A DNA stretch of 10,334 nucleotides from contig CAMWKN010000024.1 in NCBI GenBank assembly GCA_947174825.1, positions 1-10,334 of the forward strand. The letters run 5' to 3'. The stretch is from an uncultured Clostridium sp. GTDB taxonomy: Bacteria; Bacillota_A; Clostridia; Lachnospirales; Lachnospiraceae. The translations under genes were made by a program, and so were the position numbers. The notes below the pieces were generated by a model. It ran no database searches and was not told the DNA's origin. It saw only the letters and a list, made by a program, of their open reading frames with translations. Shown here piece by piece: positions 4,381 to 10,334 of the stretch (within the stretch, counting starts at the first letter, position 1; every line of letters begins with the position of its first letter).

Positions 4381-6717
4381 TTATTCTGTAACTAATTCCC
4401 GGATCTCCACCTTTTTAATTCTACCAGATGCCAGATAAGAGAAGATGAAAAAGCTGATGCAAATTGCAAAAACAGGAATACTAACTGTGGCGATATCAAA
4501 GCTTGCCATAAAATTGGTGATGCCGATCTCACTTAACAGCATAGAAAGCATCTTCCCCGAAAGGGCATAGCACAATACACTTCCCAGCATAGCCCCCAGT
4601 ATTGCTACCATCAAAAATCTCAGAGCAAATTGAAGGCGTAATTTCACGCAGGTAAATCCCAGAGATTTGTATATGCCAATGTCTTTTCGCTCCCCGATAA
4701 AGGCTTTGGAACAAACCATTTGCACCACCACCAGGGAGAATATAATCGAGAAAACATAGATAATCAACTGCATGGAATCAATGGCAACCTGATAGGTATC
4801 ATCCATATTTTCTCCATTGCCATCCGCTTCAATATAATCGCCAAATTTATCATTTAATGCATCTGCAATTTTTTCCCGATCTCTATCATCCTCTAAAGAA
4901 TAACAGCCCCAAAGCCACCGGTCATAACCAATTTTTCTTGCCCCATCATCCGATATGGTAAAACATCTTCCTGTATCGTTCATCAACTGAACCGTGCCAG
5001 AAATCAGATATTGTTTTTTTTGATTCTCCCAGCCAATGGCAAGCTCATCACCAATACGCAAATTAAATTCATCCAGTAAATTGGGTGATACCGCTATTTC
5101 GTTGTCATAAATAGGTGCACGTCCTTTGATCGCTGGAAGAACTTCCGGATTTTGAAACACCTGTCCCATAATCTCCTCCCCATCAAAGGAAAAATAGGAA
5201 CATTGATAATAGTACGCTTTCTCGATCTTTGTAAAGCGTTCAATTTCTTTTTCAATATTTGCAAAATCGTCTTTGCTAAGCTGTTTTTTGGGAGAAACAT
5301 CAACTTCTGTCACCATAGCCCCCATGGCATTAAGCGCTGATTTGGAATTGACAGCACCAGAAAGCATGGTAATTGTCATCATAAAAAATACCAGTATAGC
5401 CACAATCATAAATGTGCCAATATATCTACGTTTTGCCGCTGTAAACTGTCTTAAGGCAAGACTTGCCGAAAGGAACTTCTTGTTGATCGGCGCATTCATT
5501 CTACTATCAAAATAGATTTCCTTTCTCGCCCCTGCAATGGCACGGACTGGAGAAATGCTGTGCAGCTTCCTTGTCACAATAAGAATCGAAACCACAGACA
5601 AAAGAAACAACGACAAAAGGATTAATAAAATAAGAAAAACAGGCACCGACACCACCGCAGGAATCCCTGTAATTGGTGCAAAAATATTAGCAGTAAGCTT
5701 GATGACCGGAATACTGAGAAGGATGCCCAAAAGGGAACCTATCAATTCCGCAATCAAATACTGGAATAAAAACAATGCCCTTAACTGACCCGTTCCAAAT
5801 CCCTGTGCTTTCAAAATGCCGAAAGTCACATAATTACTCTCGATTTCCACCGAAATACTATGCACTGTGATAATCAGCACAATTCCCAGTAATAAGATAA
5901 TAAACACCATTAAGATAGAAGCAATGATTTGTGGAAAAAGAGCGGTATAATAAATTGACATATCTCTGGTCATCGAACCATAGCCCATATTCACCACACC
6001 AGTATCAATATTAAGCTGACGGCGGAACTTGGCGTCTGTCAGCTTACAGCTATCTGCCTTACGGATATCTAAACATTTTCCCAACGCATGTACCTCATTG
6101 GTTTCCTTTGCCGCAATGGCAGCCTCAATCTCTGCATAATCAGTATCACTGATATAACATGAATTCCAACCAATCACCGATGCTCCTGTCATGGAATCCA
6201 GAATAATCCCCTTAACCGTAAAGTTATAGCCTCCTGCCAGCGTTTCTATGGTAAGCGTCTCCCCTACCTTTCCATGAATGCTGGTAAGTAAGCCCTGGGA
6301 AACATAAATTTCTCCCTGCTTCAGTGCATCTGCCTTTCCTGCAACACCAGAGAGATCCTCCTTTAAAAGTTTCGTATGATCTGGTGCTTTCATCAACCTA
6401 ATGATGTTGGTGTATTCTTCCTCATTCATAATGGCTTTATCGCCCAGCAGACAATCATGTACCTCTACCTCTGCCACTGCGGGATGGTTTTTCACATCTT
6501 CCACCATCTGATCTGTAAGCTTGTGTGCATAATACCACACACAAAGATTAGGAGTATCTGTTATTTCATGGGATATTATAATACCTTTCCTCGCACTATC
6601 CCGGATGCACAAAATCGTTGTAACAGACATAGCCACAATCAGCGTCAACAAAATCACACTCATAAAGGAACCTTTTTTATGCCGGATATTCGCCTTTAAT
6701 AATGTTATCATCTCCAT
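4381..6717 (-). CDS. FtsX/MacB-type ABC transporter permease, duplicated, 8 predicted membrane helices
   Basis: The protein is 778 residues from the chosen start. Hydrophobic segments lie at about 18-38, 260-286, 313-340, 355-381, 433-456, 650-670, 697-720 and 740-763. This is two copies of the one-plus-three FtsX layout, each with a large outside domain (about 39-258 and 457-648). Each half keeps the cytoplasmic coupling sequence after its second helix: TFGILKAQGFG at about 298-308 and DIGIYKSLGFT at about 679-689. Permeases of this class use ATP hydrolysis on the inside to move or sense lipids, lipoproteins or peptides outside the membrane rather than pumping small solutes. The ATG at 6717 was chosen because AGGTGG (6727-6722) precedes it. 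The alternative ATG at 6750 lies inside the ATPase gene and lacks a site. Only 8 nt separate it from the ATPase stop, so the two are co-translated. Substrate is unknown. Confidence 0.9.
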   Translation of the reverse strand: MEMITLLKANIRHKKGSFMSVILLTLIVAMSVTTILCIRDSARKGIIISHEITDTPNLCVWYYAHKLTDQMVEDVKNHPAVAEVEVHDCLLGDKAIMNEEEYTNIIRLMKAPDHTKLLKEDLSGVAGKADALKQGEIYVSQGLLTSIHGKVGETLTIETLAGGYNFTVKGIILDSMTGASVIGWNSCYISDTDYAEIEAAIAAKETNEVHALGKCLDIRKADSCKLTDAKFRRQLNIDTGVVNMGYGSMTRDMSIYYTALFPQIIASILMVFIILLLGIVLIITVHSISVEIESNYVTFGILKAQGFGTGQLRALFLFQYLIAELIGSLLGILLSIPVIKLTANIFAPITGIPAVVSVPVFLILLILLSLFLLSVVSILIVTRKLHSISPVRAIAGARKEIYFDSRMNAPINKKFLSASLALRQFTAAKRRYIGTFMIVAILVFFMMTITMLSGAVNSKSALNAMGAMVTEVDVSPKKQLSKDDFANIEKEIERFTKIEKAYYYQCSYFSFDGEEIMGQVFQNPEVLPAIKGRAPIYDNEIAVSPNLLDEFNLRIGDELAIGWENQKKQYLISGTVQLMNDTGRCFTISDDGARKIGYDRWLWGCYSLEDDRDREKIADALNDKFGDYIEADGNGENMDDTYQVAIDSMQLIIYVFSIIFSLVVVQMVCSKAFIGERKDIGIYKSLGFTCVKLRLQFALRFLMVAILGAMLGSVLCYALSGKMLSMLLSEIGITNFMASFDIATVSIPVFAICISFFIFSYLASGRIKKVEIRELVTE

Positions 6718-6725
6718 AGTACCAC

Positions 6726-7487
6726 CTACCATTCTAACGAGGTAAGCCAAGCGTTTACCTGCGTTTCACGAGATTTTTCTTCTTCGGGTTGATAGGGTGG
6801 CAATGTCAGTTCGCCAATGATTTTTCCATCCTCAATATATAAAATCCGGTTAGCTCTCAAGGTTGCACGAATATCATGGGTAACCATCAAAACACTTTGC
6901 CCATCATGATTTAATTCCGTTAAAAGATTCAATACATCGATTGTATTTTTTCGATTTAAAGCACCTGTTGGCTCATCTGCAAACAGCAGTTTTGGAGAGT
7001 TGACAACTGCCCTTGCAACGGCACATCTCTGCTGTTCCCCACCGGAAACCTGGGACGGCAAATGCGTCTTGATATGAGATACTGACATCTGCTCCAGCAA
7101 CTCATCAACTCGTTTTTTCACTTCCTGGGCAGAAATATTTTTGTTCAGATAACCGGGAACTGCAACGTTTTCAAATAATGATAAATTACTAACTAAATGC
7201 ATTTGCTGAAAAATAAAACCAAAATCCGTATAGCGAAGTTTCGCCAGCTCCTTTTCTTTCATCTTCACAAGGTCACCACCTTGGTACATCACTTCCCCTG
7301 CTGTGGCCCTGTCCATTCCGCTTAAGGCATAAAGCAACGTAGACTTTCCCGAACCACTTGCCCCCATAATGACAGTAAAATCCCCCTCATACAACTCTAA
7401 GTTCACATGAGAAAGTACATGGAGCTGACCTCCATTATGGGCAAAACTTTTGCACAGGTCTTTTGCCGATAAAATCACTTTTTTCAT
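6726..7487 (-). CDS. ABC transporter ATP-binding protein (MacB/LolD type)
   Basis: This 253-residue ATPase carries Walker [10 protein letters not shown] (42-50), Q-loop Q94, signature VSGGEQQR (147-154), Walker B LLFADEP (167-173) and H-loop H204. The D-loop reads GALN rather than GALD. The SGGEQQR signature and length place it with the LolD/MacB/BceA-type ATPases that partner FtsX-like permeases, here the downstream gene. The ATG at 7487 follows TGAGG (7497-7493) with a 5-nt T spacer. The bases immediately before that site, 7508-7498, are perfectly complementary to an upstream hairpin loop, so translation may be controlled by RNA structure. It is the first gene after the promoter region at 7602-7716. 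The last gene upstream is the histidine kinase of a two-component pair, a usual arrangement for systems that sense envelope stress or antimicrobial peptides. Confidence 0.95.
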   Translation of the reverse strand: MKKVILSAKDLCKSFAHNGGQLHVLSHVNLELYEGDFTVIMGASGSGKSTLLYALSGMDRATAGEVMYQGGDLVKMKEKELAKLRYTDFGFIFQQMHLVSNLSLFENVAVPGYLNKNISAQEVKKRVDELLEQMSVSHIKTHLPSQVSGGEQQRCAVARAVVNSPKLLFADEPTGALNRKNTIDVLNLLTELNHDGQSVLMVTHDIRATLRANRILYIEDGKIIGELTLPPYQPEEEKSRETQVNAWLTSLEW

Positions 7488-7497
7488 AAAAACCTCA

Positions 7498-7598
7498 TTT
7501 CTGAGCGACTAATCGCAAAGAACCACACTAGAAAACCCTATGAATTCTCTTGTCGGAATATGGCTATTTGTTTTCGCTCAGAAACAAATAGCTGTGTG
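7498..7598 (-). promoter_or_regulatory. Structured 5' leader of the ABC operon: hairpin whose loop can pair next to the Shine-Dalgarno
   Basis: On the minus strand a perfect 11-bp stem GCTATTTGTTT/AAACAAATAGC (7592-7582 and 7573-7563) closes an 8-nt loop, CTGAGCGA (7581-7574). The downstream sequence TCGCTCAGAAA (7508-7498) is perfectly complementary to the loop plus the three adjacent stem bases, and its last base abuts the TGAGG ribosome site. CACAC (7598-7594) and GTGTG (7528-7524) could close the whole fold. A rival small hairpin, GCGA-TTAG-TCGC (about 7516-7505), would use some of the same bases. It could be a pseudoknot or a two-state switch controlling ATPase translation. It does not match any riboswitch class I recognise. 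Pairing is seen directly; the regulatory role is inferred. Confidence 0.5.
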
Positions 7599-7601
7599 AC
7601 A

Positions 7602-7630
7602 AATCTAATACTACCTACTTTGGTTGTCAA
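7602..7630 (-). promoter_or_regulatory. Promoter P1 of the ABC operon
   Basis: On the minus strand TTGACA (7630-7625, perfect -35), a 17-bp spacer and TAGATT (7607-7602, 4/6 to the -10 consensus). The predicted start near 7595 is just before the leader hairpin and gives a leader of about 108 nt. Confidence 0.6.
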
Positions 7631-7667
7631 AGATTATGCGTATTTAGGTATGCACACGCTGCGATAT

Positions 7668-7695
7668 TTAATAGCTGGAGTAATCATACCGTCAA
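7668..7695 (-). promoter_or_regulatory. Possible promoter P2 of the ABC operon
   Basis: On the minus strand TTGACG (7695-7690), a 16-bp spacer and TATTAA (7673-7668). Its -35 box begins 4 bp after the CTTAAG repeat, where an OmpR-type activator could touch RNA polymerase. Both this -35 and that of P1 sit in the same 8-mer, TCTTTGAC. It is weaker evidence than P1. Confidence 0.4.
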
Positions 7696-7699
7696 AGAT

Positions 7700-7716
7700 C
7701 TTAAGAAGTCCTTAAG
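7700..7716. promoter_or_regulatory. CTTAAG-N5-CTTAAG operator, probable response-regulator site
   Basis: Two exact CTTAAG hexamers start 11 bp apart (7700-7705 and 7711-7716). An 11-bp direct repeat with a 5-bp gap is the usual DNA site of OmpR/PhoB-type regulators, which bind head-to-tail on one face of the helix. Such a regulator is encoded in this operon. CTTAAG is also self-complementary, so the site can be read as a 7-bp hairpin. The plus strand has TTTTT after it, but no gene there needs a terminator. Confidence 0.5.
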
Positions 7717-7769
7717 AGTTTTTCTAATGTGATTTTGGTAGACTATTAAAGAAATGATACATTGTCACT

Positions 7770-8906
7770 TTATCCGCAAATCGGCAGACTCACCAGCACC
7801 TCCAAGCCATTTTGATGATTGAGGAGTGTTACGGTTCCACCCATTTTCTCTGTAATATACTTAACAATGTATAGTCCAAGCCCGGAACCCTGCTCATTGC
7901 CGCAATTGTTTCCCCTATAAAATTTGTCGAAAATAAAAGGCATATTTTCATCGGGAATGCCGCTGCCATAATCACGAAAATGCAGGATAATCTCAGATTC
8001 CTCCCTGGTAAAAAACAGGTCAATATCCGTCTTTGCATATTTTCTGGCATTATTAATCAAATTCTCGGTAACCTGCATCAATCTGTTTTTATCTGCATTT
8101 ACAAAGACTACAAAATCTGCCTTTTTCATACGTACATCGCTTTGCTCAGCAGCAATTTCATGAATGACATTTTCCATAAATGAGCATATCTCAATCTGTT
8201 CGGAATTTATTTTTAATTTATCCAAATCGGAAATAGAATGCAAAAATAAATCATTGGTAAGTCTGGAAACCTCATCACATTTTTTCGTGATAACCCGCAA
8301 ATACCGTTCTCTCTTTTCATAGGAATTGTCCATATTTGCGGACAATCCTTCTATGTATGCCCGGATGGATGCTATCGGTGTTTTAATATCATGGGAAAGG
8401 GTTGCAATAATCGTTTTGTTGTTTTCCACTGCCTCTTTTTCACTGGCTCGCAGCTTGCTAATCTCATTTCGCATACTGTCAAAGGCCCAAGTAAAATCCC
8501 CAAAATAATTGCTTCTTTCATACTTTAGAGGAACATTAAAATCCCCGGCTGAAATTTTCTCCGCAAAGTCCTTCATTTTGTCAAAAGGTCTTAAAATTGC
8601 AAGATAAATATAGCCAAATGCAACAATAAAAAACAGCACACTAAGCCCACACAGAATCCATATGACAGTCACTCCGCTTTTCTGCTCCGTAACATCATGC
8701 ATATATTCCTGTAAATCGTTGATTTTTTCCTGTGCCTTTTCATATTCCCCTTGATTAGCAAGCTGTTTAATTTCATTTAAGGCAACGATATATTCTGATT
8801 GTTCCTCTTCAGAGCTTACACTTTTAGAAGAGAAATAAAAACCTACCGATAATAAAATGGTGGCGAGAGAAAAAAGAAGTGTAACAAAAATTAATTTGCC
8901 TTTCAT
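7770..8906 (-). CDS. Sensor histidine kinase with HAMP domain
   Basis: This 378-residue membrane kinase has a first helix at about 5-27, a short outside region rich in Glu, Gln and Lys (about 28-78), a second helix at about 79-104, a HAMP linker (about 105-157), a dimerisation domain with H-box SHDIKTP (phospho-acceptor H172), and an ATPase domain. The ATPase domain shows the N box ENLINNARKYA (281-291), G1 DYGSGIP (312-318), F box FIFDKFYR (324-331) and G2 GSGLGL (340-345). All catalytic boxes are intact. The outside loop of about 50 residues is too small for a folded ligand-binding domain but larger than in intramembrane BceS-type kinases. It should phosphorylate the regulator encoded just upstream. 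The ATG overlaps that gene's stop as ATGA and follows GGAGG, indicating coupled translation. The signal is unknown; the adjoining ABC genes suggest an envelope-acting compound. Confidence 0.95.
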   Translation of the reverse strand: MKGKLIFVTLLFSLATILLSVGFYFSSKSVSSEEEQSEYIVALNEIKQLANQGEYEKAQEKINDLQEYMHDVTEQKSGVTVIWILCGLSVLFFIVAFGYIYLAILRPFDKMKDFAEKISAGDFNVPLKYERSNYFGDFTWAFDSMRNEISKLRASEKEAVENNKTIIATLSHDIKTPIASIRAYIEGLSANMDNSYEKRERYLRVITKKCDEVSRLTNDLFLHSISDLDKLKINSEQIEICSFMENVIHEIAAEQSDVRMKKADFVVFVNADKNRLMQVTENLINNARKYAKTDIDLFFTREESEIILHFRDYGSGIPDENMPFIFDKFYRGNNCGNEQGSGLGLYIVKYITEKMGGTVTLLNHQNGLEVLVSLPICG

Positions 8907-9589
8907 GTGATATCCTCCAACATATAGCCTACTTTATAAACTGTCTTGATATATTTCGGTTTTGCTGACTCGTCCTCCAGTTTTTCCCGCAGCCAGCGTA
9001 TATGAACGGTTAAAGTCGATGGTTCCACCAGTGAAAAAGCACCCCATACTTCACTGATCATCTTCTCCTTGGAAATAGCTGTATTTTTATGCTGACAGAG
9101 GTAAGCCAGCAAATCAAATTCTTTTAGAGAAAGAGATACTTCCTGTCCGTCTTTTGTTACAGTTCGAGAAGTAATATTTACGGTCACATTACCGAAAGTT
9201 TCTATCTGTTCTTCCTCTGAAAAACCGTATGCCCGCCGCATCAGAGCATTGACCCTCGACAAAAGCTCCTGCATGGAATACGGCTTTGGAAGATAATCAT
9301 CTCCTCCAATATCAAACCCCGTGATACGATCCGTCTCACTAGTTCTGGCACTGGCAAAAATCACAGGGACATTGGAAACCTTTCTAAGTTCTTTACAAAG
9401 CTCAAATCCTGTCGTTTTCGGCAGATTGATATCCAATAGAATTAAATGATACATATTATCTGACAGCATTTCAAAAGCTTTGCTTCCATTTTCCGCACAG
9501 CTCACCTGATAACCATAGTTCTCTAACATTTCCGAAATGATAAAAGATAAATCCTCATCATCGTCAACAATTAATATTCTTTTATTCAC
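8903..9589 (-). CDS. OmpR/PhoB-family response regulator
   Basis: This 228-residue regulator has an N-terminal receiver domain (about 1-118) with the acidic patch D9-D11, phospho-acceptor D53 in LLLDINLP, conserved S80 and K102 in PKPYS, and a C-terminal winged-helix DNA-binding domain (about 128-226) ending YIKTVYKVGYMLEDI. It should be phosphorylated by the downstream kinase and bind direct repeats. The CTTAAG-N5-CTTAAG site at 7700-7716 before the ABC genes is the best target here. The start is GTG at 9589, fitting the conserved MNKRILIVDD opening, with AGGAGG lying inside the last codons of the esterase gene 3 nt upstream. Translation is thus probably coupled to the esterase. Confidence 0.96.
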   Translation of the reverse strand: MNKRILIVDDDEDLSFIISEMLENYGYQVSCAENGSKAFEMLSDNMYHLILLDINLPKTTGFELCKELRKVSNVPVIFASARTSETDRITGFDIGGDDYLPKPYSMQELLSRVNALMRRAYGFSEEEQIETFGNVTVNITSRTVTKDGQEVSLSLKEFDLLAYLCQHKNTAISKEKMISEVWGAFSLVEPSTLTVHIRWLREKLEDESAKPKYIKTVYKVGYMLEDIT

Positions 9590-9592
9590 GAT

Positions 9593-10306
9593 TTACCTCC
9601 TGCATTGTCTCAGCACCCATGCCATTCCCTTCACAATCCGTTCGTCCACCTGTTGAAAATGATTACCGGCATTCCACTCAAAAACCATATGCTCCACTTT
9701 ATCCTCATCCAGATAGTGCTCAGATAATGCCTCGGTGGCCTTCCCCACTTTTGCCATATACGGATTTCTGACCTTTTCCTCTTTATCTCCCAAACTGAAA
9801 TAAAGAGCACATTCTCTCTTAAGCTCATGTTCGAAAGCATACTGTAAAAATCCCGGATACCACAAAGAGCCGGAACAGCTGGCTGCTCCCTGGAACAACT
9901 TTGTCTGATACATTGTCCATACACTAAACAAGCCTGCTAAAGAATAACCGGCAATGGCAAACCGACTTTGTTCCCGATCAATACCAAACTGCTGACATAC
10001 ACCAGGAATAATACTTTGCTCTAGGTCAGCCAACAACCGCTCTCCCCTGCCTGCAAAAGACATTTTTCCATTTGATTCCTGAAATTCCCAGGGCGTCAGT
10101 TCTCCATTCCAATCTGTGATTTCTACAGATAGCATCGTATAAGCCTGGTTTCCGCTCTGTTCCAGGATGCGTTGGTATAAATCAGACAGCTCTGCAATGT
10201 CACGAGGCATAGTTAGATATACAATAACGATATCTGTCACACCGCCTGTGTGAAGGTGAATCGTATATGATCTTTCCCTGCCTGTGATTTGGACGGTCTC
10301 TGTCAT
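9593..10306 (-). CDS. Alpha/beta-hydrolase esterase, Fes/IroE/esterase-D-like
   Basis: This 237-residue protein has the nucleophile elbow AGYSLAGLF (S122), a probable acid in SLGDKEEK (D174) and the catalytic histidine in WNAGNHFQQ (H216), the order of the putative-esterase family that includes enterochelin esterase, IroE and S-formylglutathione hydrolase. There is no signal peptide, so it acts in the cytoplasm. It presumably cleaves an ester, but the substrate cannot be read from sequence. The ATG at 10306 follows AAGGAGG with 7-nt spacing. It is the first gene of the run within the window and ends 3 nt before the response regulator. An upstream gene or promoter beyond 10334 cannot be excluded. 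Its presence with a two-component/ABC set suggests hydrolysis of a compound the system senses or exports, or simply shared transcription. Confidence 0.88.
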   Translation of the reverse strand: MTETVQITGRERSYTIHLHTGGVTDIVIVYLTMPRDIAELSDLYQRILEQSGNQAYTMLSVEITDWNGELTPWEFQESNGKMSFAGRGERLLADLEQSIIPGVCQQFGIDREQSRFAIAGYSLAGLFSVWTMYQTKLFQGAASCSGSLWYPGFLQYAFEHELKRECALYFSLGDKEEKVRNPYMAKVGKATEALSEHYLDEDKVEHMVFEWNAGNHFQQVDERIVKGMAWVLRQCRR

Positions 10307-10334
10307 TCCGTTTCCTCCTTCTCCGAACCTATTT

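Noticed and set aside
6718..6750. Permease start at ATG 6750
   Set aside because: It lies within the ATPase gene without a ribosome site; the ATG at 6717 follows AGGTGG and fits the length of related permeases.
4359..7625. 10-bp repeat tactttggtt flanking the ABC genes (4359-4368 and 7616-7625) as insertion-site duplications
   Set aside because: Ten-base matches are expected by chance in 10 kb, and the right copy is part of the P1 promoter spacer.
7700..7725. CTTAAG hairpin followed by TTTTT as a plus-strand terminator
   Set aside because: No plus-strand gene lies upstream; the 11-bp direct-repeat geometry next to a regulator-controlled promoter is the better reading.

Overview
The window looks like chromosomal DNA from a low-GC, Gram-positive anaerobe, most likely a Lachnospiraceae-type member of Clostridia. 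The evidence is moderately AT-rich DNA, strong AGGAGG-type ribosome sites, sigma-A-like promoters, a MecA-type adaptor, a small 2[4Fe-4S] ferredoxin, a DUF1858 protein, and a membrane-anchored GH18/SH3 cell-wall protein. I see no tRNA, rRNA, CRISPR array or intact insertion sequence.

Left part (1-2586). A long minus-strand gene enters from the left edge and starts at 1667. It encodes a membrane-anchored GH18-type glycosidase with a stalk domain and an SH3-like domain split by a charged linker. It is transcribed away from mecA (plus strand, start 2587). The roughly 900-bp divergent gap is not empty. It holds one promoter for each gene, a 47-bp imperfect inverted repeat overlapping the GH18 -35 box, a 14-bp direct repeat (1815 and 2446), and a plus-strand stretch that reads like protein but is interrupted by an in-frame TGA (1808-2083). 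I read that stretch as a decayed gene of unknown family.

Middle part (2587-4343). mecA and a minus-strand DUF1858 gene converge on a shared bidirectional terminator. Next comes a 56-residue ferredoxin with its own promoter and terminator.

Right part (4381-10306). Five minus-strand genes form a sensing and transport module, in transcription order: an alpha/beta esterase (Fes/IroE-like), an OmpR-type response regulator (GTG start), a sensor histidine kinase, then after a 282-bp gap an ABC ATPase and a duplicated FtsX/MacB-type permease with 8 predicted membrane helices. The first three genes are tightly packed (3-nt gap, then a 4-nt ATGA overlap). The gap before the ATPase holds a CTTAAG-N5-CTTAAG direct repeat of the kind bound by OmpR-type regulators, two candidate promoters, and a leader of about 108 nt. 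In that leader a perfect 11-bp hairpin has a loop complementary to the bases immediately before the ATPase Shine-Dalgarno. The simplest model is that the kinase senses an envelope stress or an antimicrobial, the regulator switches on the ABC pair through the CTTAAG site, and the leader adds a translational layer. The leader is the most unusual structure in the window. Its function is inferred from complementarity only.
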